From: Phytoactinopolyspora halotolerans
Lineage (GTDB): Bacteria > Actinomycetota > Actinomycetes > Jiangellales > Jiangellaceae
Reading direction: 5' to 3'
Length of the DNA: 64,000 bases
Assembly: GCF_010550675.1 (NCBI RefSeq)
Contig: NZ_JAAGOA010000025.1
Span: forward strand, 53,351-117,350
Position numbers and translations under genes: made by a program. Under the pieces are notes generated by a model, which saw only the letters and a list, made by a program, of their open reading frames with translations, did no database searches and was not told the DNA's origin. How positions within the stretch are numbered: position 1 is the first letter of the stretch; each line of letters starts with the position of its first letter. This document shows, one piece after another, positions 42,265 through 49,896 of this stretch.

Positions 42265-42421
42265 CAGCACACGGCATTGTGTCCGACGTCTGCGAGATAA
42301 AGGTTTCGGCACGCCGACGACGCCCGTCGGCAGCACCACGGGGAGCGCGCCGGACGGGTGCGCCCTCGTCACCCGTTGTGGCCGTGCCGTAGGTCGCCAC
42401 ACCGTGACCGAAGGAGGACCC

Positions 42422-44068
42422 GTGCCGCTGCTGATCCCCGAGAGTCCGCGGTTCGACACCAAGAGCGAGCGTCTTGTCTGGGAGCTGCTGCGCGACCAGC
42501 TGGGCGCCGACGACGTGCTGGCGGCCGGTCTGCGGATCACCGACGAGGCCAAGGACCATGAAGCGGATCTCGTGGTGATCATGCCCGGCTCGGGCGTGGT
42601 GGTCGTCGAGGTCAAAGGCGGCGTCGTCTCGCACGACGGCGACTCCTGGTGGGTGGAGGGAAGCGGCGGCCGTCGTCGTCAGATCCACCCGGTCGAGCAA
42701 GCGCTGAAGACCAAGTACGCGTTGCGCCGCTACGTTGAGGCCGACCCGCGCTGGGCCGAGCGAGGCGGCGACCGGCTGCGGTGGGCGCACGCCGTCGTCT
42801 TCCCGTACACGGAGATCGACGGCGACTTCTCTCGTCCCGAGTGTCCACGGTGGATGGTGTCCGGCCGGGACGACCTCGGTGACCTGGCGCGTCGGCTGTG
42901 GGACATCCCGGTGCAGCAGGAGACACGGCATCGCGTGGCCGACGTCGTCGACGCTGGGACGATCGCGGAGATCCTGCGCGGGAGGAACATGCCGCAGCGC
43001 GACGTGGTGTCGCTGGCGCTGGAGCGCGAGGAGATCACCGAGCAGCTCACCCAGGACCAGGCGACGATCCTCGGCGCGATCAAGCTGCTCAACAGGGTGG
43101 AGATCCGCGGCGGTGCCGGGAGCGGGAAGACGTGGCTGGCGATGGAGCAGGCGCGACGGCTCGCGCGCGACGGGCAGCGCGTGGTGCTGACGTGTTACTC
43201 GCGTGGGCTGGCCGAGTTCATGCGCCGCACCGTCGCCACGTGGCCGCCCGCGCAGCAACCGGCGTACGTCGGGGAGTTCCACACGCTGGGCATGCGGTGG
43301 GGTGCGGCGCCGGGGACGGACGACGACTCCGACTACTGGGAGCGTCGCCTGCCTGCGCAGATGGTCGAACTGGGCGCGGGTCTGCCGGAAGAGGAGCGGT
43401 TCGACGCCGTCGTCGTCGATGAGGCACAGGACTTCGCCGAATCGTGGTGGCCCGCGCTGCTCGCCGCCCTGCGCGACGACGAGACCGGCGGCGTCTATGC
43501 GTTCACCGACGACGGGCAGCGCGTGTTCCAGCGGTTCGGTCGGCCGCCCATTCCGTTGGTGCCGCTGGTGATGGACCACAACATCCGCAATACGCGGCAG
43601 ATCGGGACCGTGTTCACCCCGCTTACGCCGATGCCGATGCGACTGCTGGGCGCCGACGGTCCGGCGGTGCGGTTCATCTCGTGCGCGGCGTCCGACGCCG
43701 TCGAACGGGCCGACGACGAGGTCGACGCGCTGATCGACGACGGCTGGCGCCCCGAAGACATCGCGCTGCTGACCACGGGCAGCCGGCACCCGGAACAGGT
43801 CGCGCGGCAGGCCGCCGGGCAGGACGAGTACTGGCGGACGTTCTGGGACGCGGATCAGGTGTTCTACGGCCATGTGCTCGGATTCAAAGGTATGGAGCGA
43901 CGGTGCGTGGTGCTCGCGCTCAACGAGGACGAGCCGCGCGACCGCTCCCGCGAACGCCTCTACGTCGGGTTGTCCCGAGCGCGCGACCTACTCGTCGTCA
44001 TCGGCGATCCCGACCACATCCGCCACGTCGGCGGCGATGAGGTCTTTCGGCGCTTGTGCACAGAGTGA
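42422..44068 (+). CDS. NERD-domain UvrD/Rep-like helicase
   Basis: A 548-residue protein. N-terminal nuclease-related NERD domain: DTKSERLVWELLRDQL, HEADLVVIMPGSGVVVVEVK with Asp and Glu-x-Lys of a PD-(D/E)xK fold. C-terminal SF1 helicase: EIRGGAGSGKTWLAMEQARR (motif I), VVVDEAQDFAESW (motif II), HNIRNTRQIG (motif IV-like), and LYVGLSRARDLLVVIGDP (motif VI). GTG 42422 lies six bases after AGGAGG; an earlier ATG at 42257 would add non-conserved residues. The role is probably DNA repair or defence. It is convergent with the HipB-like gene. Confidence 0.9.
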   Translation: MPLLIPESPRFDTKSERLVWELLRDQLGADDVLAAGLRITDEAKDHEADLVVIMPGSGVVVVEVKGGVVSHDGDSWWVEGSGGRRRQIHPVEQALKTKYALRRYVEADPRWAERGGDRLRWAHAVVFPYTEIDGDFSRPECPRWMVSGRDDLGDLARRLWDIPVQQETRHRVADVVDAGTIAEILRGRNMPQRDVVSLALEREEITEQLTQDQATILGAIKLLNRVEIRGGAGSGKTWLAMEQARRLARDGQRVVLTCYSRGLAEFMRRTVATWPPAQQPAYVGEFHTLGMRWGAAPGTDDDSDYWERRLPAQMVELGAGLPEEERFDAVVVDEAQDFAESWWPALLAALRDDETGGVYAFTDDGQRVFQRFGRPPIPLVPLVMDHNIRNTRQIGTVFTPLTPMPMRLLGADGPAVRFISCAASDAVERADDEVDALIDDGWRPEDIALLTTGSRHPEQVARQAAGQDEYWRTFWDADQVFYGHVLGFKGMERRCVVLALNEDEPRDRSRERLYVGLSRARDLLVVIGDPDHIRHVGGDEVFRRLCTE

Positions 44069-44089
44069 TGACGCGGCAGAAAGAGCCGG

Positions 44090-44359
44090 TCAGCGTTCCG
44101 CCCGAGCCTTGAACGCAGCCAATAGCTTCGCCTCGCCGTCGGTCATCTTCGGTTCAGCGAGTTCGAACGCAAGCCCGAGTGCGCGCAGCACCAGGAATAT
44201 CTGCTCGATGCTGGCTGCCCGATGACCGGTTTCGAACCTGGCCAACCATGCCCGAGACACCCCGGCGCTCGCAGCGAGCGCTACTTGGGACATCCCGCGC
44301 CGCTTACGTTCGGCACGCACAGCGGCGCCCAGCTGCCGCGCATCCGTGAGGCTCGCCAT
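44090..44359 (-). CDS. HipB-like XRE-family repressor (orphan antitoxin)
   Basis: An 89-residue protein, nearly all helix-turn-helix: LGAAVRAERKRRGMSQVALA, then SAGVSRAWLARFETGHRAAS and IEQIFLVLRALGLAFELAEP, the typical order of HipB antitoxins. HipA or another toxin would be expected downstream, but the next gene is the convergent helicase 21 bases away, so no partner is present. Three 18-bp operators with 26-bp spacing lie immediately upstream (44370-44439). Two more near 49.05 kb imply this protein also acts there. Confidence 0.85.
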   Translation of the reverse strand: MASLTDARQLGAAVRAERKRRGMSQVALAASAGVSRAWLARFETGHRAASIEQIFLVLRALGLAFELAEPKMTDGEAKLLAAFKARAER

Positions 44360-44369
44360 CGGCGTCTCC

Positions 44370-44439
44370 TGTCTACGTACGCAGACATTTCGAATTGTCT
44401 ACGTACATAGACGTTAACAAATGTCCACGCTCATGGACA
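44370..44439. promoter_or_regulatory. Triple operator of the HipB-like repressor
   Basis: Three 18-bp sites with TGTC-N10-GACA symmetry: TGTCTACGTACGCAGACA at 44370, TGTCTACGTACATAGACG at 44396 and TGTCCACGCTCATGGACA at 44422. Starts are exactly 26 bp apart, about 2.5 helical turns. The first is ten bases from the repressor start codon, so autoregulation is likely. Confidence 0.82.
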
Positions 44440-44515
44440 GCGCCGCCCTGCCCTCGGATTTTGTACACGCGCAGCCGTACCGGAAGCGTTTCACCATCGA
44501 GCTCGCGGCCTTTCC

Positions 44516-44556
44516 ATCGACGAACTAGCAGAGCTTCTATCGACGAACTAGCAGAA
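44516..44556. repeat. Tandem 23-bp-period repeat, locus A
   Basis: ATCGACGAACTAGCAGAG at 44516-44533 and ATCGACGAACTAGCAGAA at 44539-44556. The same unit occurs twice at 49148-49185. Confidence 0.75.
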
Positions 44557-44612
44557 CGAGTCTCGGCTTCCTTGTCGCCAAGCTTCTTGGAGAGCTGGTC
44601 AAGTTGGGCAGC

Positions 44613-44655
44613 GTCCCGCGCATCGAAGGGCTTGCTTGCCTTCGATGCGCGGGAC
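44613..44655. terminator. Strong hairpin, probable terminator
   Basis: GTCCCGCGCATCGAAGG at 44613-44629 pairs perfectly with 44639-44655 around a nine-base loop: 17 base pairs. It lies about 90 bases downstream of the VOC gene that ends at 44744 on the minus strand, so it may end that operon. Confidence 0.6.
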
Positions 44656-44743
44656 CGTCGAACGCTGGTGGGAACTGGCAGAAGGCGGTCGCGACGCGAG
44701 ATTTACGACGCGCGATTCCATGCGATCCGAGCCGCTGTTTCGC

Positions 44744-45352
44744 TCAGGCTGAAGTGGCCTCCCATACGAACCCGTCCGGGTCGGTGAACGGCCCGGCGTT
44801 GCTGCCGACAACAATCCGGTGCGACCCGCTGCCGTCTGGGGAGACGCCCGCGACCTTGGCGAGTCCACGGCGTTTGTAGAGCGCCAGCGTGACAGCGCCC
44901 GAGTCGAACTGGACGTACTTGCGGCCGTAGCTCTTCGCCACCTTGAAGCCGCGGTCAACGTAGAACCGCTTGCTCGCGGCGACGTCCGCGACGCCCAGCT
45001 GGACCACGACGTCGTCGATCTGCCCGGTGGCCGGCCCGGTGTCCTTTTTCGACGAAGACGCGAGGGTCACGATCGTCCCGTCCGGGGCCTGGACGACGCC
45101 GCCGTAGCCCCAAAGCGACTTGGCCGCCGGCTTCACCGTCGTCGCTCCGGCGTCGACAGCGGCACTGACCAGGGCGTTGACATCGGCGGGCTGGGACATG
45201 ACGAGCGATAGCGTGAACCCACGGAAACCGGATGTCGGCGCTTCGGACGCTCGTACCCGCACGTGCTTGCCCAATCCGAGCACCTCGGTGTAGAAGCGCT
45301 CGGCGGCGGTGGGGTCGGATACCTCGAGGGTGATGTGGTCGATGGTGGTCAT
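44744..45352 (-). CDS. Two-domain VOC-family protein
   Basis: A 202-residue protein with two VOC modules: TTIDHITLEVSDPTAAERFY to VVQAPDGTIVTLASSSKKD, then IDDVVVQLGVADVAASKRFY to GPFTDPDGFVWEATSA. It is probably a metal-dependent lyase, dioxygenase or small-molecule binder. The ATG at 45350-45352 follows AAGGAAA. An in-frame ATG at 45410-45412 overlaps the stop of the upstream VOC gene (ATGA) and is an alternative start that would couple the two. Confidence 0.87.
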   Translation of the reverse strand: MTTIDHITLEVSDPTAAERFYTEVLGLGKHVRVRASEAPTSGFRGFTLSLVMSQPADVNALVSAAVDAGATTVKPAAKSLWGYGGVVQAPDGTIVTLASSSKKDTGPATGQIDDVVVQLGVADVAASKRFYVDRGFKVAKSYGRKYVQFDSGAVTLALYKRRGLAKVAGVSPDGSGSHRIVVGSNAGPFTDPDGFVWEATSA

Positions 45353-45408
45353 GGCTGTTTCCTTCGCTTGTTGGTTGCTGGTGCCGTGGTTCTGCATTCC
45401 CGGTCCGC

Positions 45409-45750
45409 TCATCGCTGGAGGAATCCAAGGACGTTGCCGTTGGGGTCCTCGACGACGGCGGCCAGTTGCCCCGCGCCGACGTCTTTGACTTCCTGGCGGG
45501 TTCGCCAGCCCGCATCGGTGGCGTGACGCAGCGTTGTGGTGACGTCGCCGACGTGGCAGTAGCCGACCGGACCCGTCATGCCGTGGTTGTGGCCGTTGGG
45601 GTCGAGGCCGATCTCCTGGTCACCGATCCGGAAGCCGACGTAGTACGGCTCGTCGGCATAGGGCTCGACGCCCAGCGCGGCTGCGTAGAGCGCCTTGGCG
45701 GCGGCCAGGTCCCGGACCGGGATGATGATCGTCTTGATGCCGTGGCTCAT
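45409..45750 (-). CDS. VOC-family protein
   Basis: Single VOC domain of 113 residues: HGIKTIIIPVRDLAAAKALY, GFRIGDQEIGLDPNGHNHGM, GPVGYCHVGDVTTTLRHATD, and the closing VVEDPNGNVLGFLQR. The His and Gln/Glu positions of the metal site are plausible. It heads a two-gene unit with the two-domain VOC protein and is divergent from the large LuxR regulator at 45917, which may control it. Confidence 0.88.
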   Translation of the reverse strand: MSHGIKTIIIPVRDLAAAKALYAAALGVEPYADEPYYVGFRIGDQEIGLDPNGHNHGMTGPVGYCHVGDVTTTLRHATDAGWRTRQEVKDVGAGQLAAVVEDPNGNVLGFLQR

Positions 45751-45903
45751 GGCTGACTCCTCATTGACGTGGGCTTACTGATGAACAGCATCGCGCTGCC
45801 AGGGTCAGTCCCACATCCGTGTTGAGCACGGAGAGCACCACGGATCCCGTCCCGTAGCCGTCTCCGTAGGCCTCGCCGTCGCCCCTGCGATGCAGCCGCG
45901 GGA

Positions 45904-45909
45904 GAGAAT
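45904..45909 (+). promoter_or_regulatory. -10 box GAGAAT for leaderless transcript
   Basis: GAGAAT ends seven bases before the GTG at 45917. Confidence 0.4.
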
Positions 45910-45916
45910 GGGTCAC

Positions 45917-48772
45917 GTGTCGAAGCAGGCGGCAACGGCGGGGATCTCGGATCGAGAGTCCGAGATTCTGACATTGATCGGAGAGCATCGCAGCAACGCC
46001 GAGATCGGCGCCCAGCTGTTCATATCAGTGCGCACGGTCGAGAGCCACGTGTCGTCGCTGCTGCGCAAGCTCGGGGCGCCGGATCGTCGTGCGCTCGCTG
46101 GTCTCGCCGGCGAGTTGGTCCGTGCCGAGCGGACCGACCAGACGCTCGCCGGGCTTCCGTCGCCCTTGACTCCGTTCATCGGCCGCGCCAACGAACGCAG
46201 CGCGTTGCGCGACGCCGTCAGCGCCCACCGCGAGGTTACCGCCGTCGGTCCCGGTGGTGTCGGCAAGACCCGGCTGGCGCTGGCCGTCGCCGCGGACCTT
46301 GCGGGCGACTTCCCCGACGGTGTGTGGTTCGTCGACCTTGTGCCGGTCACCGATCCCGCAATGGTCGATTCCGCCGTTGCGGCCGCGCTCGGCTTGGGCG
46401 AGCAACATGGCCGCGGCATCGACGACTCGGTGTTGGCCGCACTGGCGGATCGGCGCGTCCTGCTGGTGCTGGACAACTGTGAACACCTGGCCGACGGGGT
46501 GGCGCCGTTCCTCGAGCGCCTGCTGGAGCGCTGTCCGGAGGTGAGCGTGCTGGCCACCAGCCGCGCCCGGCTCATGGTGCCCTTTGAGCGGGTCTATTCG
46601 GTTCCGCCGTTGTCCCTCGACGAACCCGGCGACGACGCACGCAACACGGGCGGCGCGGCTGGTTCGCCGGATGCGGTCGCCCTGTTCGTCGACCGGGCCG
46701 CGGCCGTCGGGTGGACCGTCGACGACGAAGACCTGGACCAGGTCGCCGACGTGTGCCGGAAGCTGGACGGGGTGGCGCTGGCGATCGAACTCGCTGCTGC
46801 CCGCCTGCCCGTGCTCGGGCTTGACGGGCTGGTCTCCGGGCTGTCCGACCACCTCCGGCTGCTGGTCGGCGGGTATCGGGCGGATGATCGGCACCGCTCG
46901 GTGCGGGCCATGCTGGATTGGAGTCAGGCGCTGCTCGCCGGCCCTGATTTGACGCTGCTGCGGCGGGTCTCGGTGTTCGTCTCACCGTTCACCGCCTCGG
47001 CCGCTGCTACGGTGGCCGGGTTCAGCCCGCTGGAGCCGGGCCATATCGCCGACGGGCTGGCCAGGCTCGCGGAGCAGAGCCTGCTCAGCGTTGCCGCGTC
47101 CGCCGGTGGCACCCGGTACCGGGCGCTGGAGACCATCCGCCAGTACGGGACCGAGCAGCTCGCCGGGGCCGGTGAGCTGAACGCCACCCGGGCTCGGCAT
47201 CTGCGCTGGTGCCTGAGCGCCGCAAGCGAGCTGGCCGAGGACACGTCACCCACCACGGGTGTGTGGCGGGCCAGGTTCGACGCGGTGGCCGACGACCTCC
47301 GGGCAGCGCTGAGCTGGGCCGCCGCACAGCCCGGCCAACGCGACGACACGCACCACCTCGCGCTGTCGCTGGCGCACTTGGCCTTCACCCGTAATCTGGT
47401 CGGCGAGTCTCAGCAGCGCTACGAGCAGGCGGCGGCACTCACCGACGACGCCGTCCGCGCGGCTGCCGCACTGCGGTGGGCTGCGAACGTCGCCGCATGC
47501 AGGATGCGGGGCGACGACGCCTACCGCCTCTGGCAGGCCGCCGCCGACGTCGCCCACCGCGCCGGAGATACGGCTGCCGCCGCCCGGGACCTGGCTACAA
47601 CGGCCACCACCTACTTCCGCAAGGCCGGGACCTTCGCTCAGCCGCCCCCGCGCGACGAGGCGATCGCGCTAGTCACCCGGGCGGGCGAGCTGGCCGGCGA
47701 TGACCTCCCGGCGCAAGCCGCAGTGGCGCTTGCCGAATGCACTGCTCAGGGGTACGCGTTCTTCGCTGACCAGACGGAGGCCCAGACCGGTGCGCCCGCG
47801 ATGACCGCGCTTGCGGAGCGGGCAGTGGAGTTGGCCCACCGGCTGGGCGACCCGGTCGCCGAAGGAGCGGCGTTGCACGCCATGACCGGGGCGCAGCGCC
47901 GCGCGGGCGACACATTCGCTGCCGCCGCTACCGCGCGTCGCCGCGTCGAACTGCTGCAGTCCGTGCCCGTCACCCCGGACTCCGCGGACGAGCTGATCGA
48001 CGCGTTGACGATCGCCACCGCCACCAGCATCGGCGTCGGCGACCTCCCGTCGGCACGACGATGGAGTCGGCAGCTGCGCGATCTGCCGCTGTTGGCCGAG
48101 GTCGGGCACATCGCCACGTCGCAGCTCATCATGGCCGACGCGCTCGCCGGGTACGGCAACGACGTCATTGCTTCCAGCGGCCAGTTTCTCGACGGCTGGA
48201 CGCAGGCCGGCCGGCCGCGGGGCCACACCTTCGGCCCGGTAGCCGCGGCGGTCGCGATGATCCACGGACTGTGCGGCGACGAAGCCGCGCGCGCCGAGTG
48301 GCTGGCCGTCGTCGACCAGCTCGGCGTCAGTGATGCGGACCGATCCGGCTACGCGCCCACCTTCGACGCCATCACCCTGCTCCACCATGGACAGGCCACA
48401 CTCGCCCTGGAACGCCTCGATACGCGATCCGGTGAGGCGAACTTGTGGCGCTTGGGGATACTGCTCCACTGGCACGTCGCCCTGCGCGCCGAAGCGGCCG
48501 TACTGGCCGGGCACCCCGACGCCGGCGATCATCTCGCCGCCGCCCGCCCGATAGTTGGAGAGAACCCCGTTGCCAACGCGATCCTCGACCGAGCCGCTGC
48601 ACTGCTCAACGACGACAGGGAACGCCTCCTCGCCACCGCGATCGCATTCGAGGCCGCCGGCTGCCCCTACCAACAGGCCCGGACGCTCATCCTGGCCGGG
48701 CCCGACACCGCGCCGGCCGGCAACGATGCGCTCATCAACCTCGGATTCACCCGAGTAGACGCCGCTGGCTGA
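45917..48772 (+). CDS. LuxR-HTH / NB-ARC-type ATPase regulator
   Basis: A 951-residue signal-transducing regulator. The LuxR HTH is at the N-terminus, unusual compared with C-terminal HTH in MalT-like proteins: GISDRESEILTLIGEHRSNA, then FISVRTVESHVSSLLRKLG. A STAND ATPase follows: VTAVGPGGVGKTRLALAVAA (Walker A near residue 112), RRVLLVLDNCEHLADGVAPF (Walker B), VLATSRARLMVP, then a winged helix and TPR-like repeats to the end. An ATG at 45908 is the alternative start. It is divergent from the VOC pair. Confidence 0.88.
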   Translation: MSKQAATAGISDRESEILTLIGEHRSNAEIGAQLFISVRTVESHVSSLLRKLGAPDRRALAGLAGELVRAERTDQTLAGLPSPLTPFIGRANERSALRDAVSAHREVTAVGPGGVGKTRLALAVAADLAGDFPDGVWFVDLVPVTDPAMVDSAVAAALGLGEQHGRGIDDSVLAALADRRVLLVLDNCEHLADGVAPFLERLLERCPEVSVLATSRARLMVPFERVYSVPPLSLDEPGDDARNTGGAAGSPDAVALFVDRAAAVGWTVDDEDLDQVADVCRKLDGVALAIELAAARLPVLGLDGLVSGLSDHLRLLVGGYRADDRHRSVRAMLDWSQALLAGPDLTLLRRVSVFVSPFTASAAATVAGFSPLEPGHIADGLARLAEQSLLSVAASAGGTRYRALETIRQYGTEQLAGAGELNATRARHLRWCLSAASELAEDTSPTTGVWRARFDAVADDLRAALSWAAAQPGQRDDTHHLALSLAHLAFTRNLVGESQQRYEQAAALTDDAVRAAAALRWAANVAACRMRGDDAYRLWQAAADVAHRAGDTAAAARDLATTATTYFRKAGTFAQPPPRDEAIALVTRAGELAGDDLPAQAAVALAECTAQGYAFFADQTEAQTGAPAMTALAERAVELAHRLGDPVAEGAALHAMTGAQRRAGDTFAAAATARRRVELLQSVPVTPDSADELIDALTIATATSIGVGDLPSARRWSRQLRDLPLLAEVGHIATSQLIMADALAGYGNDVIASSGQFLDGWTQAGRPRGHTFGPVAAAVAMIHGLCGDEAARAEWLAVVDQLGVSDADRSGYAPTFDAITLLHHGQATLALERLDTRSGEANLWRLGILLHWHVALRAEAAVLAGHPDAGDHLAAARPIVGENPVANAILDRAAALLNDDRERLLATAIAFEAAGCPYQQARTLILAGPDTAPAGNDALINLGFTRVDAAG

Positions 48773-49045
48773 TCTGTGGGATGACGGGGACCCGGCTCTG
48801 CCACGTACCAGGCCTGTCCCCTGGTCCGCCCGTCAGCGAGGCTGACGCAAGCTCTGTACGCGGCGCCGCCCATCCTCAAGTCGGTGGAGACCCCAACAAG
48901 GTGGAACACGGCGGCAACGTATTCAAGGTTATGCATCAACCTTGAATATGGGAGGTGACTGATGGGTGCTACGACGAGTCGGCGGTCCCCGATGTCGGCC
49001 ACAATTGGCCGAGGAATTCGAGGCATGATGCCACCCATCCTCTCC

Positions 49046-49089
49046 TGTCTAGGTACGTGGACAATCGAGACTGTCTACGTTCGCAGACA
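49046..49089. promoter_or_regulatory. Second operator set for the HipB-like repressor
   Basis: TGTCTAGGTACGTGGACA at 49046-49063 and TGTCTACGTTCGCAGACA at 49072-49089, again 26 bp apart. The latter differs from the 44370 site at one of 18 positions. Confidence 0.8.
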
Positions 49090-49147
49090 GATAGGATCCT
49101 GACCAGTAGCTTTAGGCACTCGATGTTGAACCAGCAGGACTTCCACC

Positions 49148-49185
49148 ATCGAACTAGCAGCGTTTCCATCGACGAACTAGCAGAA
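49148..49185. repeat. Tandem repeat, locus B
   Basis: ATCGAACTAGCAG at 49148-49160 (a copy lacking three bases) and ATCGACGAACTAGCAGAA at 49168-49185, identical to the unit at 44539-44556. Confidence 0.7.
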
Positions 49186-49263
49186 ATGATTCTCAACTGG
49201 GCTCAGATGGATCCGGGAACCGATCCGACCAAGACTTTGCGGGAATCACCGGATCCGCTGCGA

Positions 49264-49896
49264 CTACCGTCGTTCCCCGCGAATCACGTCGACAAGGTGC
49301 CAAACGTTCGTGCTCGGGTTGCTGTGGGAAGGCGAGCCGTCGCCCGCATGCTTGGCGTCGAGCTTCTTTGCTCGATCGACTGCTTCGGGGTACCGCTCGT
49401 CGAGCGCATCGATGGCATCAGTCGTTAGATCCTTGCCACAGCCCATGTGAGCCTTTGCGCGCCGCTGGGCATCGTGCCGATCGATATAGGCAGTCTGGTC
49501 CTCGTAGTGCAGGACAAACCACAGCTCGATACAGGGATTCGAAACAGCCACGTTGATGCCATTGTCCTTGGCGAGCCGGACCGCCTCGTCGAAATTAGGA
49601 TGCTCATCCCGGTCGAACACACACCAGATCTCATCATGAGCACGCCCGCGACCACGCCTTGCATCCCGTGCCTCAGCCTTCTTCGCCGCAGCCGCGCGCT
49701 TGACCATGGCGAGAGGCGAACCACCACCCCGGAACTCATCGATCGTCACGTTGACCCAACCGCGAAACCGACGGTGCCAATGCACCAGATACTGCTCCTC
49801 GGTTTTCAGGCCCTCGACGAAGACGAGAAGCTCCACCAGCTGCTTCCCTCTGGGTGGTCTCCGGCGCGGCGGACCACCTCTACGTCTTGGTGTCAC
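49264..49896 (-). CDS. rloB: RloB-family protein (TOPRIM-like)
   Basis: A 210-residue RloB protein, the effector-like partner of an AAA ATPase. Seen: LLVFVEGLKTEEQYLVHWHR with the acidic first motif, EIWCVFDRDEHPNFDEAVRL with the Asp-x-Asp motif of TOPRIM-like nucleases, and AVSNPCIELWFVLHYED. RloAB pairs are related to the AbiL phage-exclusion system. Its GTG start overlaps the rloA stop by four bases (GTGA), with AGGAG a short way upstream, so the two are made together. Confidence 0.9.
   Translation of the reverse strand: MTPRRRGGPPRRRPPRGKQLVELLVFVEGLKTEEQYLVHWHRRFRGWVNVTIDEFRGGGSPLAMVKRAAAAKKAEARDARRGRGRAHDEIWCVFDRDEHPNFDEAVRLAKDNGINVAVSNPCIELWFVLHYEDQTAYIDRHDAQRRAKAHMGCGKDLTTDAIDALDERYPEAVDRAKKLDAKHAGDGSPSHSNPSTNVWHLVDVIRGERR

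Larger units (their letters stand above)
44360..44743. other. Operator and repeat region upstream of the orphan repressor
   Basis: No convincing gene. It holds three repressor operators, a twofold 23-bp-period repeat (44516-44556) and a strong hairpin (44613-44655). A minus-strand frame stays open across about 44400-44660 (DAAQLDQLSKKLGDKEAETR in part), but it has no start signal and passes through the operators. Confidence 0.6.
48773..49263. other. Remnant region with second operator set
   Basis: No intact gene. On the minus strand 49038 downward gives MPRIPRPIVADIGDRRLVV, which might be the start of a ruined HipB-like antitoxin, but the reading then loses all similarity. Two operators (49046-49089) and two copies of the 23-bp-period repeat (49148-49185) match the region upstream of the repressor at 44.1 kb. 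This suggests an old duplication or a second, lost toxin-antitoxin locus at the edge of the defence island. Confidence 0.5.
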
